Below, piece after piece: positions 8,940 through 16,007 of a stretch of DNA of 34,688 nucleotides. The first letter of the stretch is position 1; each line of letters starts with the position of its first letter. The translations under genes and the position numbers were made by a program. This stretch comes from JAUZQZ01 sp964492105 (lineage in GTDB: Bacteria; Pseudomonadota; Zetaproteobacteria; Mariprofundales; Mariprofundaceae). The stretch spans positions 1-34,688 of the forward strand of contig CAZBJB010000009.1 of NCBI GenBank assembly GCA_964492105.1. The letters are read 5' to 3'. The notes beneath the pieces are model-generated. The model ran no database searches and was not told where the DNA came from. It was given only the letters and a program-made list of their open reading frames with translations.

Positions 8940-9345
8940 GCTGGCGGCCCTGGCGGACGTAAGCGTTGAAACCGTCCGTTACTACCAGCGTACGAAACTG
9001 ATGCCCACGCCGGTCAAGCCTGCCGGCGGCATCCGTCATTATAGTAAGGATACCCTTTCCCGGCTGCGTTTCATCCGCCGCGCCAAGGAACTGGGCTTTT
9101 CGCTGAAGGATATTCATACGCTGCTGCAACTGGACAGAAAAGACTGTGATGATGTGCTGGAGATCGCCAGGCATAAACTCGCCGATGTACGCAAACGTAT
9201 CGCAGACCTTGAATCCATGGCTGAATCGTTAAGTGCCATGATCCGCCAGTGTGAGTTATCGCGTCAACCCGCCTGTCCGATTATTGAGGCTCTGAATCCC
9301 GGCATCCCATGCCCGAATATCAAGAGCCTCTTGCAAAATTCATGA
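8926..9345 (+). CDS. MerR-family metal-responsive regulator (MerR/PbrR-like), C-terminus supplied by a repeat
   Basis: A 139-residue MerR-family activator. It has an N-terminal winged helix (MRIGKLAALADVSVETVRYY, GGIRHYSKDTLSRL), a long dimerisation helix and a C-terminal metal site. Cys74, Cys109 and Cys117 align with the three Hg(II)/Pb(II)-ligating cysteines of MerR and PbrR (ACPIIEALN matches the VSCPLIASL region of MerR). A fourth cysteine is at 129. AGGAG is well placed before the ATG, inside the helicase 3' end. No merT, merP, merA or other metal-resistance gene lies in the window, so the regulator is an orphan here. The last six residues, SLLQNS, and the TGA come from the left end of a family A repeat. 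The metal is unproven. Confidence 0.88.
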   Translation: MRIGKLAALADVSVETVRYYQRTKLMPTPVKPAGGIRHYSKDTLSRLRFIRRAKELGFSLKDIHTLLQLDRKDCDDVLEIARHKLADVRKRIADLESMAESLSAMIRQCELSRQPACPIIEALNPGIPCPNIKSLLQNS

Positions 9346-9372
9346 GTGGTGATCGGCTTCCCCCCCCCTTTG
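9324..9372 (+). repeat. Solo left end of a family A element at the merR stop
   Basis: GAGCCTCTTGCAAAATTC followed by ATGAGTGGTGATCGGCTTCCCC matches about 40 bp of the left end of full family A elements, then changes into a run of nine C and CTTTGAG. There is no right end nearby. The remnant overlaps the last codons and stop of merR. Confidence 0.85.
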
Positions 9373-9396
9373 AGAAGAGAAAATTGTTGACAAAAC

Positions 9397-9452
9397 ACCG
9401 TCCAAATGCAGCGTGATGCGCTGGATGGTTTTGGCCTGCCCTGTAGGACGGT
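9397..9452 (+). promoter_or_regulatory. Foldable leader upstream of the lipoprotein gene
   Basis: An outer stem ACCGTCC (9397-9403) pairs with GGACGGT (9446-9452). Inside it, CAGCG (9409-9413) pairs with CGCTG (9419-9423) around a TGATG loop, with room for a second hairpin (CCTG...TAGG). A TTGACA (-35-like) is at 9387-9392, but no convincing -10 was found. It could be a structured 5' leader, an operator for the adjacent MerR protein or chance. It matches no riboswitch that I recognise. The rest of 9346-9516 holds only the repeat end described separately. Confidence 0.35.
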
Positions 9453-9516
9453 TTAGATCTGCACTTTATTGTGCGCAAACGGGTCGGTCTGAAAAAACGG
9501 ATGAGGAGGATTACAA

Positions 9517-9675
9517 ATGAAATATATACGCAGTCATGCGCGGCATGTTGTTTTTTTGCTTGTATTGTTTATCGCAGCGGCGGGGATGACCGCATGCGGC
9601 GGCGGGAGTGCTGGATCTGCAGGCAGTGCTGCAGCCAGCGGAACGGGAAGTAGCCTTTCCGGAGTAGGCGTATAA
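9517..9675 (+). CDS. Small Gly/Ser/Ala-rich lipoprotein (52 aa)
   Basis: This short gene begins at an ATG preceded by a strong GAGGAGGA ribosome binding site. The product starts with a basic stretch and a hydrophobic segment (HVVFLLVLFIAAAG), followed by a lipobox-like MTAC with Cys27. A low-complexity tail of Gly, Ser and Ala makes up the rest. It is therefore predicted to be exported and lipid-anchored. Its TAA shares a base with an ATG at 9675 that opens the frame of the next gene, so the two are probably co-translated. No family is recognised; its small size and low complexity make homology searches weak. Confidence 0.6.
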   Translation: MKYIRSHARHVVFLLVLFIAAAGMTACGGGSAGSAGSAAASGTGSSLSGVGV

Positions 9676-9692
9676 TGAAAGGGGGAGCAGAC

Positions 9693-11450
9693 ATGAAACT
9701 ATTTAAAGGAAAATTAACCGTCAGAGCGATCGTGAGTGTTTTCTCACTACTCATTGTCGCGCTGGTTTTTGCAGCACAGAGCGCCTTCGCAGCCCTGCTG
9801 CCAAATACGACATATACGCTGGAACTGGCCAAAATGAATTCAAATGGCACAACCACGCCGGTAAGCACGAGCAGTACAGTATCGGATGCAAAAGGTAAAA
9901 TTACATTCGCATTCTCCAATGTGCCGACGCAGGCCACCACGAATTTCCTTATCGTGACCGTAAAGGATGCCGCCGGAAAAGTTGTGATTAAATCATTCGC
10001 CCCCGCACCGGCCAAGGGTGATACGAACAACCTGGGCGTCAATTTGACGACAACGGCACAGGCCTACCTGATGGAGAAGCTCGGCACGGTGATTGGCACG
10101 GATGATCCCGTCGTGATGTCCTTCGGCCTGATGTTCACGCGCGACCCGAAGCTGAGAAAAAAAAAGAAGGATATCGGGAACCTGGCTATCATCGCCCAGC
10201 AGGTCATTATCAACGGCGTGGAGCACTACATGACGACCCATGGCGCAACCACCCTCAAGATGACCACATTCAAGAAGAAACTGGTCTATAACGCCAAGGT
10301 CGGTACGACGGACTTGCGCGCTTTTACGACGTTAACCAAATCGGCGGCGAATACGCCAGCATCCGCGAAGGCGGACATGGCCAAGGCATCCGGCCTGATT
10401 GCCGCGGTCTTTGTCGATGCCGCCCACGCAGCCAAGATCGATCTGGATTTGATCGTGGCTGCCTTTGAATCCGCCGATCCCAATGAGAACACGACAGCGA
10501 AGGCAGCGATGAACAACCTGTCTGCCTCATTCGAGATCAGCATGAACCAGTCGGTCAACAACTTCTTCACCCAGTTGGCCTCGGTGAAGGTGAAGCAGCT
10601 CTATTCCGACACCCTGACGGAGTTGGGCGCCAGCAAGGGGCAGAAAAAACAGTTCAATGGTGCGGTGAATAAGCTGACATCGGACATGGCGGCGGCGGAT
10701 GTCCTGTTTGCCTCGTATTATGACGATACGGCCGGTTATGACATGTCTGAACCATTGAGCGCTGCGTTCGCGGCGGGTCGTTTGTCCAACACCGGCGTCA
10801 TCAAAACGGGAATCACCGCAGGCCTGCCGAAAGGACTTGCGACAACCAGTACGGTTCAGGCAGCCATGGAATACGTGTACACCCAGGCCTTTATCACATT
10901 CAGGGGGACAACGCCAGGTACGGGAATCCAGTCAACCAATGCTGATATTAGTGCCATGCAGCAGGGTGTGGCTAAGGGAGTGCATTTGAACGTTAGCCAG
11001 CTTCCGCCATTGGGCCAGGATCGGGATTTTGACGGCAAGACGGTCAACTGGCCGATTCCGCAAACGGCATCGGTCGATTTCGTTGCCCACGCCTTGAATG
11101 CAGGCGGGAAAATGACCTATAAGCGCACCACCCTCAAGGTGCCAGCGAATATGAGCTGGTTAAATACTAATGGTAAGCGAAACACATTTAGCGGAGTACC
11201 TGATAGCTCGTTTAAGGCCCTGCTGGGCATGCAGGAAGACATCCGGATCGCCGATTTCACGCGTTATGATATCTTTTCGAACGGCGATCATCCAGCACGT
11301 TCCGCACAGCAGACCGCCAAACAAGCATTCATCACCCATCTTGCCACCATCGTGGGTAATATCGGTGGCCGGACGGACGGCACAACCGCCTTTACACCGG
11401 CACAGAAAAAAGCACTGGTCCAGGCCCAGGAGCAACCCAATCTGGATTAA
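9693..11450 (+). CDS. Secreted protein of unknown function (585 aa)
   Basis: The frame opens at 9675, but the ATG at 9693 is preferred: GGGGGAG precedes it, and it gives a clean Sec signal peptide (MKLFKGKLTVRAIV, a hydrophobic core, then AQSAFA before Ala). Residues after the signal (LLPNTTYTLELAKMNSNGTT, then GKITFAFSNVP) look like a small beta-rich domain. The remainder is alpha-rich and Ala/Lys/Thr-rich, with no recognised motif, Cys pair or transmembrane segment. An RKKKK stretch near residue 155 is encoded by a run of nine A. It follows the tiny lipoprotein with almost no gap and ends before a strong terminator, so the two form a compact exported-protein unit downstream of merR. Confidence 0.8.
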   Translation: MKLFKGKLTVRAIVSVFSLLIVALVFAAQSAFAALLPNTTYTLELAKMNSNGTTTPVSTSSTVSDAKGKITFAFSNVPTQATTNFLIVTVKDAAGKVVIKSFAPAPAKGDTNNLGVNLTTTAQAYLMEKLGTVIGTDDPVVMSFGLMFTRDPKLRKKKKDIGNLAIIAQQVIINGVEHYMTTHGATTLKMTTFKKKLVYNAKVGTTDLRAFTTLTKSAANTPASAKADMAKASGLIAAVFVDAAHAAKIDLDLIVAAFESADPNENTTAKAAMNNLSASFEISMNQSVNNFFTQLASVKVKQLYSDTLTELGASKGQKKQFNGAVNKLTSDMAAADVLFASYYDDTAGYDMSEPLSAAFAAGRLSNTGVIKTGITAGLPKGLATTSTVQAAMEYVYTQAFITFRGTTPGTGIQSTNADISAMQQGVAKGVHLNVSQLPPLGQDRDFDGKTVNWPIPQTASVDFVAHALNAGGKMTYKRTTLKVPANMSWLNTNGKRNTFSGVPDSSFKALLGMQEDIRIADFTRYDIFSNGDHPARSAQQTAKQAFITHLATIVGNIGGRTDGTTAFTPAQKKALVQAQEQPNLD

Positions 11451-11478
11451 ATACATCTACATCCCCATGGGTATTTAA

Positions 11479-11522
11479 GGATCAAGGCGGTCACCGGAAA
11501 CAGTGACCGCCTTTTTTGATCC
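11479..11522 (+). terminator. Rho-independent terminator after the secreted-protein gene
   Basis: AAGGCGGTCAC (11484-11494) pairs perfectly with GTGACCGCCTT (11503-11513) around an 8-nt loop and is followed by TTTT. GGATCAA and TTGATCC flank the stem and extend the symmetry, so it may also work for transcripts arriving from the orn side. Confidence 0.92.
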
Positions 11523-11548
11523 TTCACACGCTCGGGGTTAACCCCCTT

Positions 11549-11709
11549 GAGCCTCTTGCAAAACTCGTGAGCGGCGATCGACTTCCCCACTTTGGCCCAT
11601 TCCCGGGATGGAATTTCGATCCATGGAACCACCATGCACCTCATTCCATCCCGAAAATAGACTCAAAGTGGGATTGCCGCTCATCCACCCAGAGTTTTGC
11701 AAGGGGCTC
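11549..11709 (+). mobile_element. Full family A MITE-like element, copy 1 (161 bp)
   Basis: The left end GAGCCTCTTGCAAAACTC and the inverted right end (GAGTTTTGCAAGGGGCTC on plus) define 161 bp, flanked on both sides by CCTT (11545-11548 and 11710-11713). The interior is also self-complementary: GGGATGGAAT faces ATTCCATCCC, and the arms carrying TGAGCGGC and GCCGCTCA pair. There is no room for a transposase. About 89% of bases match the copy at 29172. The right 29 bp contain the end of orn. Mobilisation in trans by an IS5-like transposase is possible from the 4-bp duplications and end style, but that is inference. Confidence 0.9.
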
Positions 11710-12247
11710 CCTTGAATATATGTTTCCGGTAATAACGCAGTTCGGTGATAGATTCTCGCACGTCGTCCATCGCCAGATGTAATCCTTGTTTGACAGGGGG
11801 CTTGAACCCGGGATACCAGCGCTTTGTCAGTTCCTTGATGGTACTGACATCCACCATGCGATAATGCAGGTATGCTTCCAGTTCCGGCATATAACGCACC
11901 AGAAAACGCCGATCCTGGTGGATGGAATTACCGCACAGGGGAACGGTGCGTGCATTGGCATATAGCCGGATCAGGGCCAGGGTTTCGGCTTCGGCCCGTG
12001 CCAGTGTAATCCTTGAAGCCAGCACCCGTCCGGAGAGTCCCGATGCGGTATGCTGTTTTTTACACCATTCGTTCATCGTGTCCAGCACCTGCTTATCGTG
12101 ACGGATAGTCAGATTGGGCCCTTCAGCGAGCGTATTGAGGTCTTTGTCCGTAACAATAGTGGCCATTTCCAGGATGGCGTCAACCTCAGGATCGAGTCCT
12201 GTCATCTCAAGATCCATCCACACCAGATTATCCCCGGAAACAGCCAT
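11681..12247 (-). CDS. orn: Oligoribonuclease
   Basis: A DEDDh 3'-5' exoribonuclease that degrades 2-5 nt RNAs and pGpG, completing mRNA and c-di-GMP turnover. Catalytic acids are visible: D12 and E14 in VWMDLEMTGLDP, D112 in HQDRRFL, and H157 with D162 in HLAMDDVRESI. The normal protein ends shortly after YYRxHxxK. Here residues 180-188 (GAPCKTLGG) and the stop are encoded by the right end of the family A element, making the product about 8-9 residues longer than usual. It lies 9 bp downstream of pdxB and is probably co-transcribed with it and the heptose adenylyltransferase gene. Function should be intact because the catalytic core is complete. Confidence 0.96.
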   Translation of the reverse strand: MAVSGDNLVWMDLEMTGLDPEVDAILEMATIVTDKDLNTLAEGPNLTIRHDKQVLDTMNEWCKKQHTASGLSGRVLASRITLARAEAETLALIRLYANARTVPLCGNSIHQDRRFLVRYMPELEAYLHYRMVDVSTIKELTKRWYPGFKPPVKQGLHLAMDDVRESITELRYYRKHIFKGAPCKTLGG

Positions 12248-12256
12248 GCACGAACG

Positions 12257-13432
12257 TTATACGATTTTCATGCCCAGCGCCTGCGCCAGTTTTTTCCGTA
12301 TCTGATTGACGGACTGTTGATCGTGATCGATAAAATGGACAGGACTATATCCCCACGCCCGGCGCACCGGATAGTGGCGACGATAACCGGTAAAAGCTTT
12401 CGCAAGTCGGGAATCAGACAAATTTCCCCATGCACGCATGGCTTTGTGGTCATTGTCTATGGGATACAGCCGGGTTGCCGCAGCAAACAGGTCGTGCCAT
12501 GGGCTCCCCGTGCAGATCACGTCAACGGGTTCATCGGATAATGGCAGGCAGTCCCGCATATACCATGCAGGTTGAATCCCAAGCCAGCGGCACAGGGCAT
12601 GACAGGCATATTGCGTATTCGCAGCCTTGCCATCAAGCGAATGCCCGGCGATGTGGGGCGTACCGACAGGCAGTTGCGGATGCGTCAAAAGCCGGTGCAA
12701 AGGGGCAGGCTCATGTTCCCAGCAGTCCAGCACGGCAAACCGGGCGCTGTCTTTGTCCAGCCAGTTCGCCAATGCCGTATTGGCCACACAGGCGCCGCGT
12801 CCCGCATTGATCACGCCCTTGCCATGGAAACAGGATAACCGTACCGCATCCAGTAAATGAGCCGTACAATCCTCCCCTTTCCGGATCAACGGCGTATGCA
12901 TCGTTAGCACATCGGCTTGCTGCAACAGTTCGTCCAGGGAACAAAAACCTGCGTCTCCTTCCATGCGCGCCCTGGGAGGATCATGGATCAGCGTGCGCAT
13001 TCCCATGATCTCGCAAACCTGTGCGATCGCACTGCCGATACGGCCCGCACCGATGATGCCGATGGTTGTGTCGGGAATGACCATCAGGCCACGCGCATGC
13101 AAAACCAGCAAAACCGTGATCATGTATTCGATAACCGATCCGGTGGAGCTTCCCGCAGCATTGGCAAAAGCAATACCATGATCCGCCAGCCATATCTTGT
13201 CAAAATGATCGTCGCCGATGGTGGCCGTGACCGCGAATCGGACGGGCGTTCCCTCCAGTAGTTTCGCACCAACCCGAGTGGACGATCGTGTCACCAGAAT
13301 GTCGGCATCCTTCAACGCTTCCCGGCAAATATCGTCATGTTCCAGCACATGTAAATCCACCTCGAAATCAGGAAGACATGAAAATGCGGATCTCACACCC
13401 CAGATATGAGCATCGGCAACGATGCGTAGCAT
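12257..13432 (-). CDS. pdxB: Erythronate-4-phosphate dehydrogenase
   Basis: This enzyme oxidises 4-phosphoerythronate in DXP-independent pyridoxal phosphate synthesis. The D-2-hydroxyacid dehydrogenase fold shows the Rossmann motif GIIGAGRIGSAIA and the catalytic Arg in NAGRGACV, Glu in DCWEHEP and His in TPHIAGHSLDGKA. The LxxHTPL and SLDGKA blocks and the C-terminal extension set PdxB apart from SerA and LdhA. The frame is open up to 13492. The ATG at 13432 (MLRIVADAHIWGV) aligns with the E. coli start and leaves a 40-bp gap after the upstream gene, so it is preferred. The product is 391 residues. Confidence 0.92.
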   Translation of the reverse strand: MLRIVADAHIWGVRSAFSCLPDFEVDLHVLEHDDICREALKDADILVTRSSTRVGAKLLEGTPVRFAVTATIGDDHFDKIWLADHGIAFANAAGSSTGSVIEYMITVLLVLHARGLMVIPDTTIGIIGAGRIGSAIAQVCEIMGMRTLIHDPPRARMEGDAGFCSLDELLQQADVLTMHTPLIRKGEDCTAHLLDAVRLSCFHGKGVINAGRGACVANTALANWLDKDSARFAVLDCWEHEPAPLHRLLTHPQLPVGTPHIAGHSLDGKAANTQYACHALCRWLGIQPAWYMRDCLPLSDEPVDVICTGSPWHDLFAAATRLYPIDNDHKAMRAWGNLSDSRLAKAFTGYRRHYPVRRAWGYSPVHFIDHDQQSVNQIRKKLAQALGMKIV

Positions 13433-13472
13433 GGTGCACAATGGCTTATGACCGGATTCGGAAGAATCGAAA

Positions 13473-14012
13473 TCAGACCGTTTCGCGGACAATGCGTTCG
13501 ATCAGCGAGGAAGTGGAATGACCACTCACAAACGGCATGACCACGACTTCGCCGCCATGGGTGCGTACCTCTTTCGCACCGACAATATCGTCCGGTTTGT
13601 AATCGTCACCCTTGACCAGCACATCCGGCATCAGTGATTTGATGAGTTTCAGCGGGGTATCCTCCGGAAAGGAAATGACCATATCCACGGATCGGAGTGC
13701 GGTTAACATACGGGCGCGGTCGGATAAAGGATTGACGGGGCGGGACCCCCCCTTGAGATGGCGGACGGAATCGTCATCATTCAGGCCGACAATCAGTATA
13801 TCTCCATGGGCGCTGGCTTTTTCAAGGTAGTCAACATGACCGGGGTGCAATAAATCAAAACAACCGTTGGTGAAGACAATACGTTTACCTCGCATGCGCC
13901 ATTCTTTGATCTTTTTTTGAGCCGCATGCAGCGGTGTGCAGATAAAGCCCTGCCCTTGACGCGCGGGATTTCCTTCAGCAAGCCGTTGGCAGATCGGGGC
14001 ATGGCCTGCCAT
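13473..14012 (-). CDS. rfaE2: D-glycero-beta-D-manno-heptose 1-phosphate adenylyltransferase (HldE C-terminal type)
   Basis: A stand-alone nucleotidyltransferase matching the C-terminal half of HldE, making ADP-heptose for LPS inner core. It has FTNGCFDLLHPGH with the HxGH site, GLNDDDSVR, and LVKGDDYKPDDIVG. It ends with VSGHSTSSLIERI. The product is 179 residues, slightly longer than the usual 160. The first 27 or so residues are poorly conserved, and their ATG sits exactly where the right end of a family B repeat (GGCTAA) meets the gene, so an internal start is possible. The kinase half (HldE N-terminal) and GmhB are not in the window. Confidence 0.9.
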   Translation of the reverse strand: MAGHAPICQRLAEGNPARQGQGFICTPLHAAQKKIKEWRMRGKRIVFTNGCFDLLHPGHVDYLEKASAHGDILIVGLNDDDSVRHLKGGSRPVNPLSDRARMLTALRSVDMVISFPEDTPLKLIKSLMPDVLVKGDDYKPDDIVGAKEVRTHGGEVVVMPFVSGHSTSSLIERIVRETV

Positions 14013-14015
14013 TAG

Positions 14016-14232
14016 CCTGAACTCTTCATAAATGCTGCCGCGCCCTCGCTTGTGCCTTTGCCCCTGCCTGTGCGATGCACGCAGACAGGCGCAACGAATT
14101 CCTGCTCAGGCGTCCGTATGCACTGCTACGCTCTTCCTCGCAAGCATCCGTCGCGAACAAAGGCCAGGGCTCTCTGCGTGCGTTCACGCACAGGCAGGCG
14201 CGATCATTACGGCGATTCAATGAATAGTTCAG
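14016..14232 (-). repeat. Family B element, copy 1 (about 217 bp)
   Basis: Read on the minus strand, it begins CTGAACTATTCATTGAATCG and ends TTTATGAAGAGTTCAGG, so the ends are inverted repeats (12 of 13). It shares long blocks with the plus-strand copy at 19833: AATCGCCGTAATGAT, GGCCTTTGTTC-CGACGGAT and CTGCGTGCATCGCACAGGC. Internal hairpins based on CCTGCCTG and CAGGC are visible. It fills the gap between the dolP-like gene and rfaE2: the dolP-like stop is next to its left end and the rfaE2 start touches its right end. No coding sequence is supported here. Confidence 0.82.
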
Positions 14233-14233
14233 T

Positions 14234-14827
14234 TTAGTGTTCGATGCGTAACAGGTTAACGACACGGATCACACCCTTGACGGATTTGGCCAGGGTAGCG
14301 GCTCGTTGCCGTTGCAGCGGACTCCCAACGACGCCTTGAAGATATACCTTCCCGTCCACGGTTTCGACATGGACGGAAAAACCCGATACTTCCTTGTCAG
14401 CAAACAATGCACGTTTGATCTCAATGGTAATCCATGTGTCGGAGAGCAGCTCTTTTATCGGGGGGGATCCCAGTTTGATGTCCGAGCGTACCGAGCGCAC
14501 ACCATGGATATGACGACAGATGTAAACAGCGCGGTCAATCTGTTCCTGTCGAGGCAGATAGCCCGTGAGCAGCACCCTTCCCTCGATGACTTCGGCGTTG
14601 ATCCAGCGTGACGGCAAGTCTTTTTCAGCGATCAAACGTGCATCAATCTTGGAGGATATTACGGTATCATCGAAATAATCACCGACCAAACGTTGATCAT
14701 TAACGACACTGGCTGTTACCGTACCACCACTGACCAAAGCCGTGGTAAAGCAACCCGAAAGGCTACAGAGGCTGATCAGAAGAATACTGTTGACGGCAAC
14801 CCTGGCACGTAAGACAGAACAATTCAT
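14234..14827 (-). CDS. Outer-membrane BON-domain lipoprotein, DolP/YraP-like
   Basis: The 197-residue product has a signal peptide and lipobox (LLISLCSLSGC, lipid Cys near position 26), then two BON domains (about 55-120 and 130-195). Each has the characteristic hydrophobic and Gly pattern: INAEVIEGRVLLTGYL and VHVETVDGKVYLQGVV. DolP in E. coli binds anionic phospholipids and supports outer-membrane integrity. Other members of the E. coli yra group (diaA-like, yraN, rsmI, lpoA) lie just upstream, which supports the assignment, although one unrelated conserved gene intervenes. The stop codon lies directly at the left end of a family B repeat. Confidence 0.88.
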   Translation of the reverse strand: MNCSVLRARVAVNSILLISLCSLSGCFTTALVSGGTVTASVVNDQRLVGDYFDDTVISSKIDARLIAEKDLPSRWINAEVIEGRVLLTGYLPRQEQIDRAVYICRHIHGVRSVRSDIKLGSPPIKELLSDTWITIEIKRALFADKEVSGFSVHVETVDGKVYLQGVVGSPLQRQRAATLAKSVKGVIRVVNLLRIEH

Positions 14828-14898
14828 CAGGATATCTCCCTCTGGCTGCGGCTTTATCTATGCAGATCCTCTGAAGATATGAATATCATTCAAAGGAG

Positions 14899-15852
14899 TC
14901 AATATTCATCTCCAAGCACGTCCAGTACTGCGGCAAATAACAGCGGTAACAGCAGTTCATCCGGTCCCGGCAGCCAGATACCACGTCCTCCCGGCCGGGA
15001 AAGATGCTCCGTTACATTCGCTACGGAAGCGGCGTTGGCGGATGGATCAATGATGACACAGGTCAGGTTTTCAATTTTTCTTCCGATATTCCGGGCTGCG
15101 TCTACAGCTTGTATAAATACCCGTGGCAAAATGATACTGGATGCGGCATTAATGACAATGCCGTCACTGGCTTTGGCCATCATCGCCGCCAGCAAACGAA
15201 AATCGATGAATCCTGTAGCCCCGAGCGATTCGCCATGCATCGCCGGGTGCAGGTTGAAAGCATCAGCACCAATAGCCGGGTGTACACTGGCAGGAATGCC
15301 ATAGCGCGAAGCCGTAGCCAGAACGCTGTGGTGGAGATACGCCGATTCGGCATCTATGAGTTTTTCCCCTACGCTTTTGCCAAGTCCCCATCCCTCAACC
15401 GCACCAAAATTAGTTGCCTCATTGATCAATCGTCCTGTCTCCTCCGTGACGCGATAGGCACCGTCCACAATGTCTCTGTCGTATGATCGTAATGTATGTC
15501 CGGATAGCGCAATTTCCACATCCTGCAGCAGGGCGGCACCGGTCAGAACAAGGCCGGAAATAATCCGCTGCTCTAATAAACGAACAAGCAGCGGACTCAG
15601 CCCTGAATCCATCACATGTCCGCCGCAACCCAGGATAACACTCTTTTTTCGCCGGTGGGCGGATACGACGGTATCACGCAGATCCATCAGGTCGCGCGCT
15701 GCGCCGATGCCGGGCAGCGTACATAAGAAATCCGAAAAACTACCGTTTGGCCGGTATGGCGCACCAAAATCCGAGTTATCGGCATCGGCTTTTCGTTTGG
15801 CCAGTGGAATGGTCTTTAACTTACCGAAAGAAAGTGGTTTCAGGCCCATCAT
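14899..15852 (-). CDS. Conserved protein of unknown function, possibly deoxyhypusine-synthase-like
   Basis: The 317-residue protein is predicted soluble and cytoplasmic. It shows a Rossmann-like pattern: VILGCGGHVMDSGLSPLL, ISGLVLTGAALLQDVEIAL, EETGRLINEA, then IPASVHPAIGADAFNLHP and DGIVINAASSIILPRVF. I recall similar proteins of unknown function near heptose and LPS genes in other Proteobacteria, and the layout suggests deoxyhypusine-synthase folds, but this is memory plus pattern. The His-rich stretch HPAIGADAFNLHPAMHG may be an active site. It sits among diaA/gmhA-like, dolP-like and rfaE2 genes, which suggests envelope or sugar-phosphate work. GGGG precedes the start. Confidence 0.72.
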   Translation of the reverse strand: MMGLKPLSFGKLKTIPLAKRKADADNSDFGAPYRPNGSFSDFLCTLPGIGAARDLMDLRDTVVSAHRRKKSVILGCGGHVMDSGLSPLLVRLLEQRIISGLVLTGAALLQDVEIALSGHTLRSYDRDIVDGAYRVTEETGRLINEATNFGAVEGWGLGKSVGEKLIDAESAYLHHSVLATASRYGIPASVHPAIGADAFNLHPAMHGESLGATGFIDFRLLAAMMAKASDGIVINAASSIILPRVFIQAVDAARNIGRKIENLTCVIIDPSANAASVANVTEHLSRPGGRGIWLPGPDELLLPLLFAAVLDVLGDEY

Positions 15853-15955
15853 GTTCCCCTGTGTTTATACATCATCGGTCACGACCCGGGAGTCTTGGTT
15901 TGTGCTGCATGGCAAGGCGCGAAAAGCGCAAAATTCGTAGCATATATCGTTTCTT

Positions 15956-15981
15956 CCCGTATGATTCATGAATCGTGCGGG
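15956..15981. repeat. Short palindrome (family B end type)
   Basis: CCCGTATGATTCA is followed directly by TGAATCGTGCGGG. Eleven of 13 positions are complementary and the other two would be G-U pairs in RNA. It resembles the left and right ends of family B joined without an interior. It lies between the unknown gene and the diaA-like gene, upstream of a family A right end. Confidence 0.65.
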
Positions 15982-16007
15982 CTATGTGAAGAACGGCGAC
16001 TCACGCC

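Noticed and set aside
9397..9452. Known riboswitch in the lipoprotein leader
   Set aside because: The sequence lacks the conserved cores of the c-di-GMP, fluoride, glycine, SAM or preQ1 classes that I can recall; left as an unclassified foldable leader.
11447..11644. Short ORFs sharing residues such as EFCKRL in repeat regions (also 1848-2081)
   Set aside because: The shared residues come from reading the family A repeat end; these are not genes.
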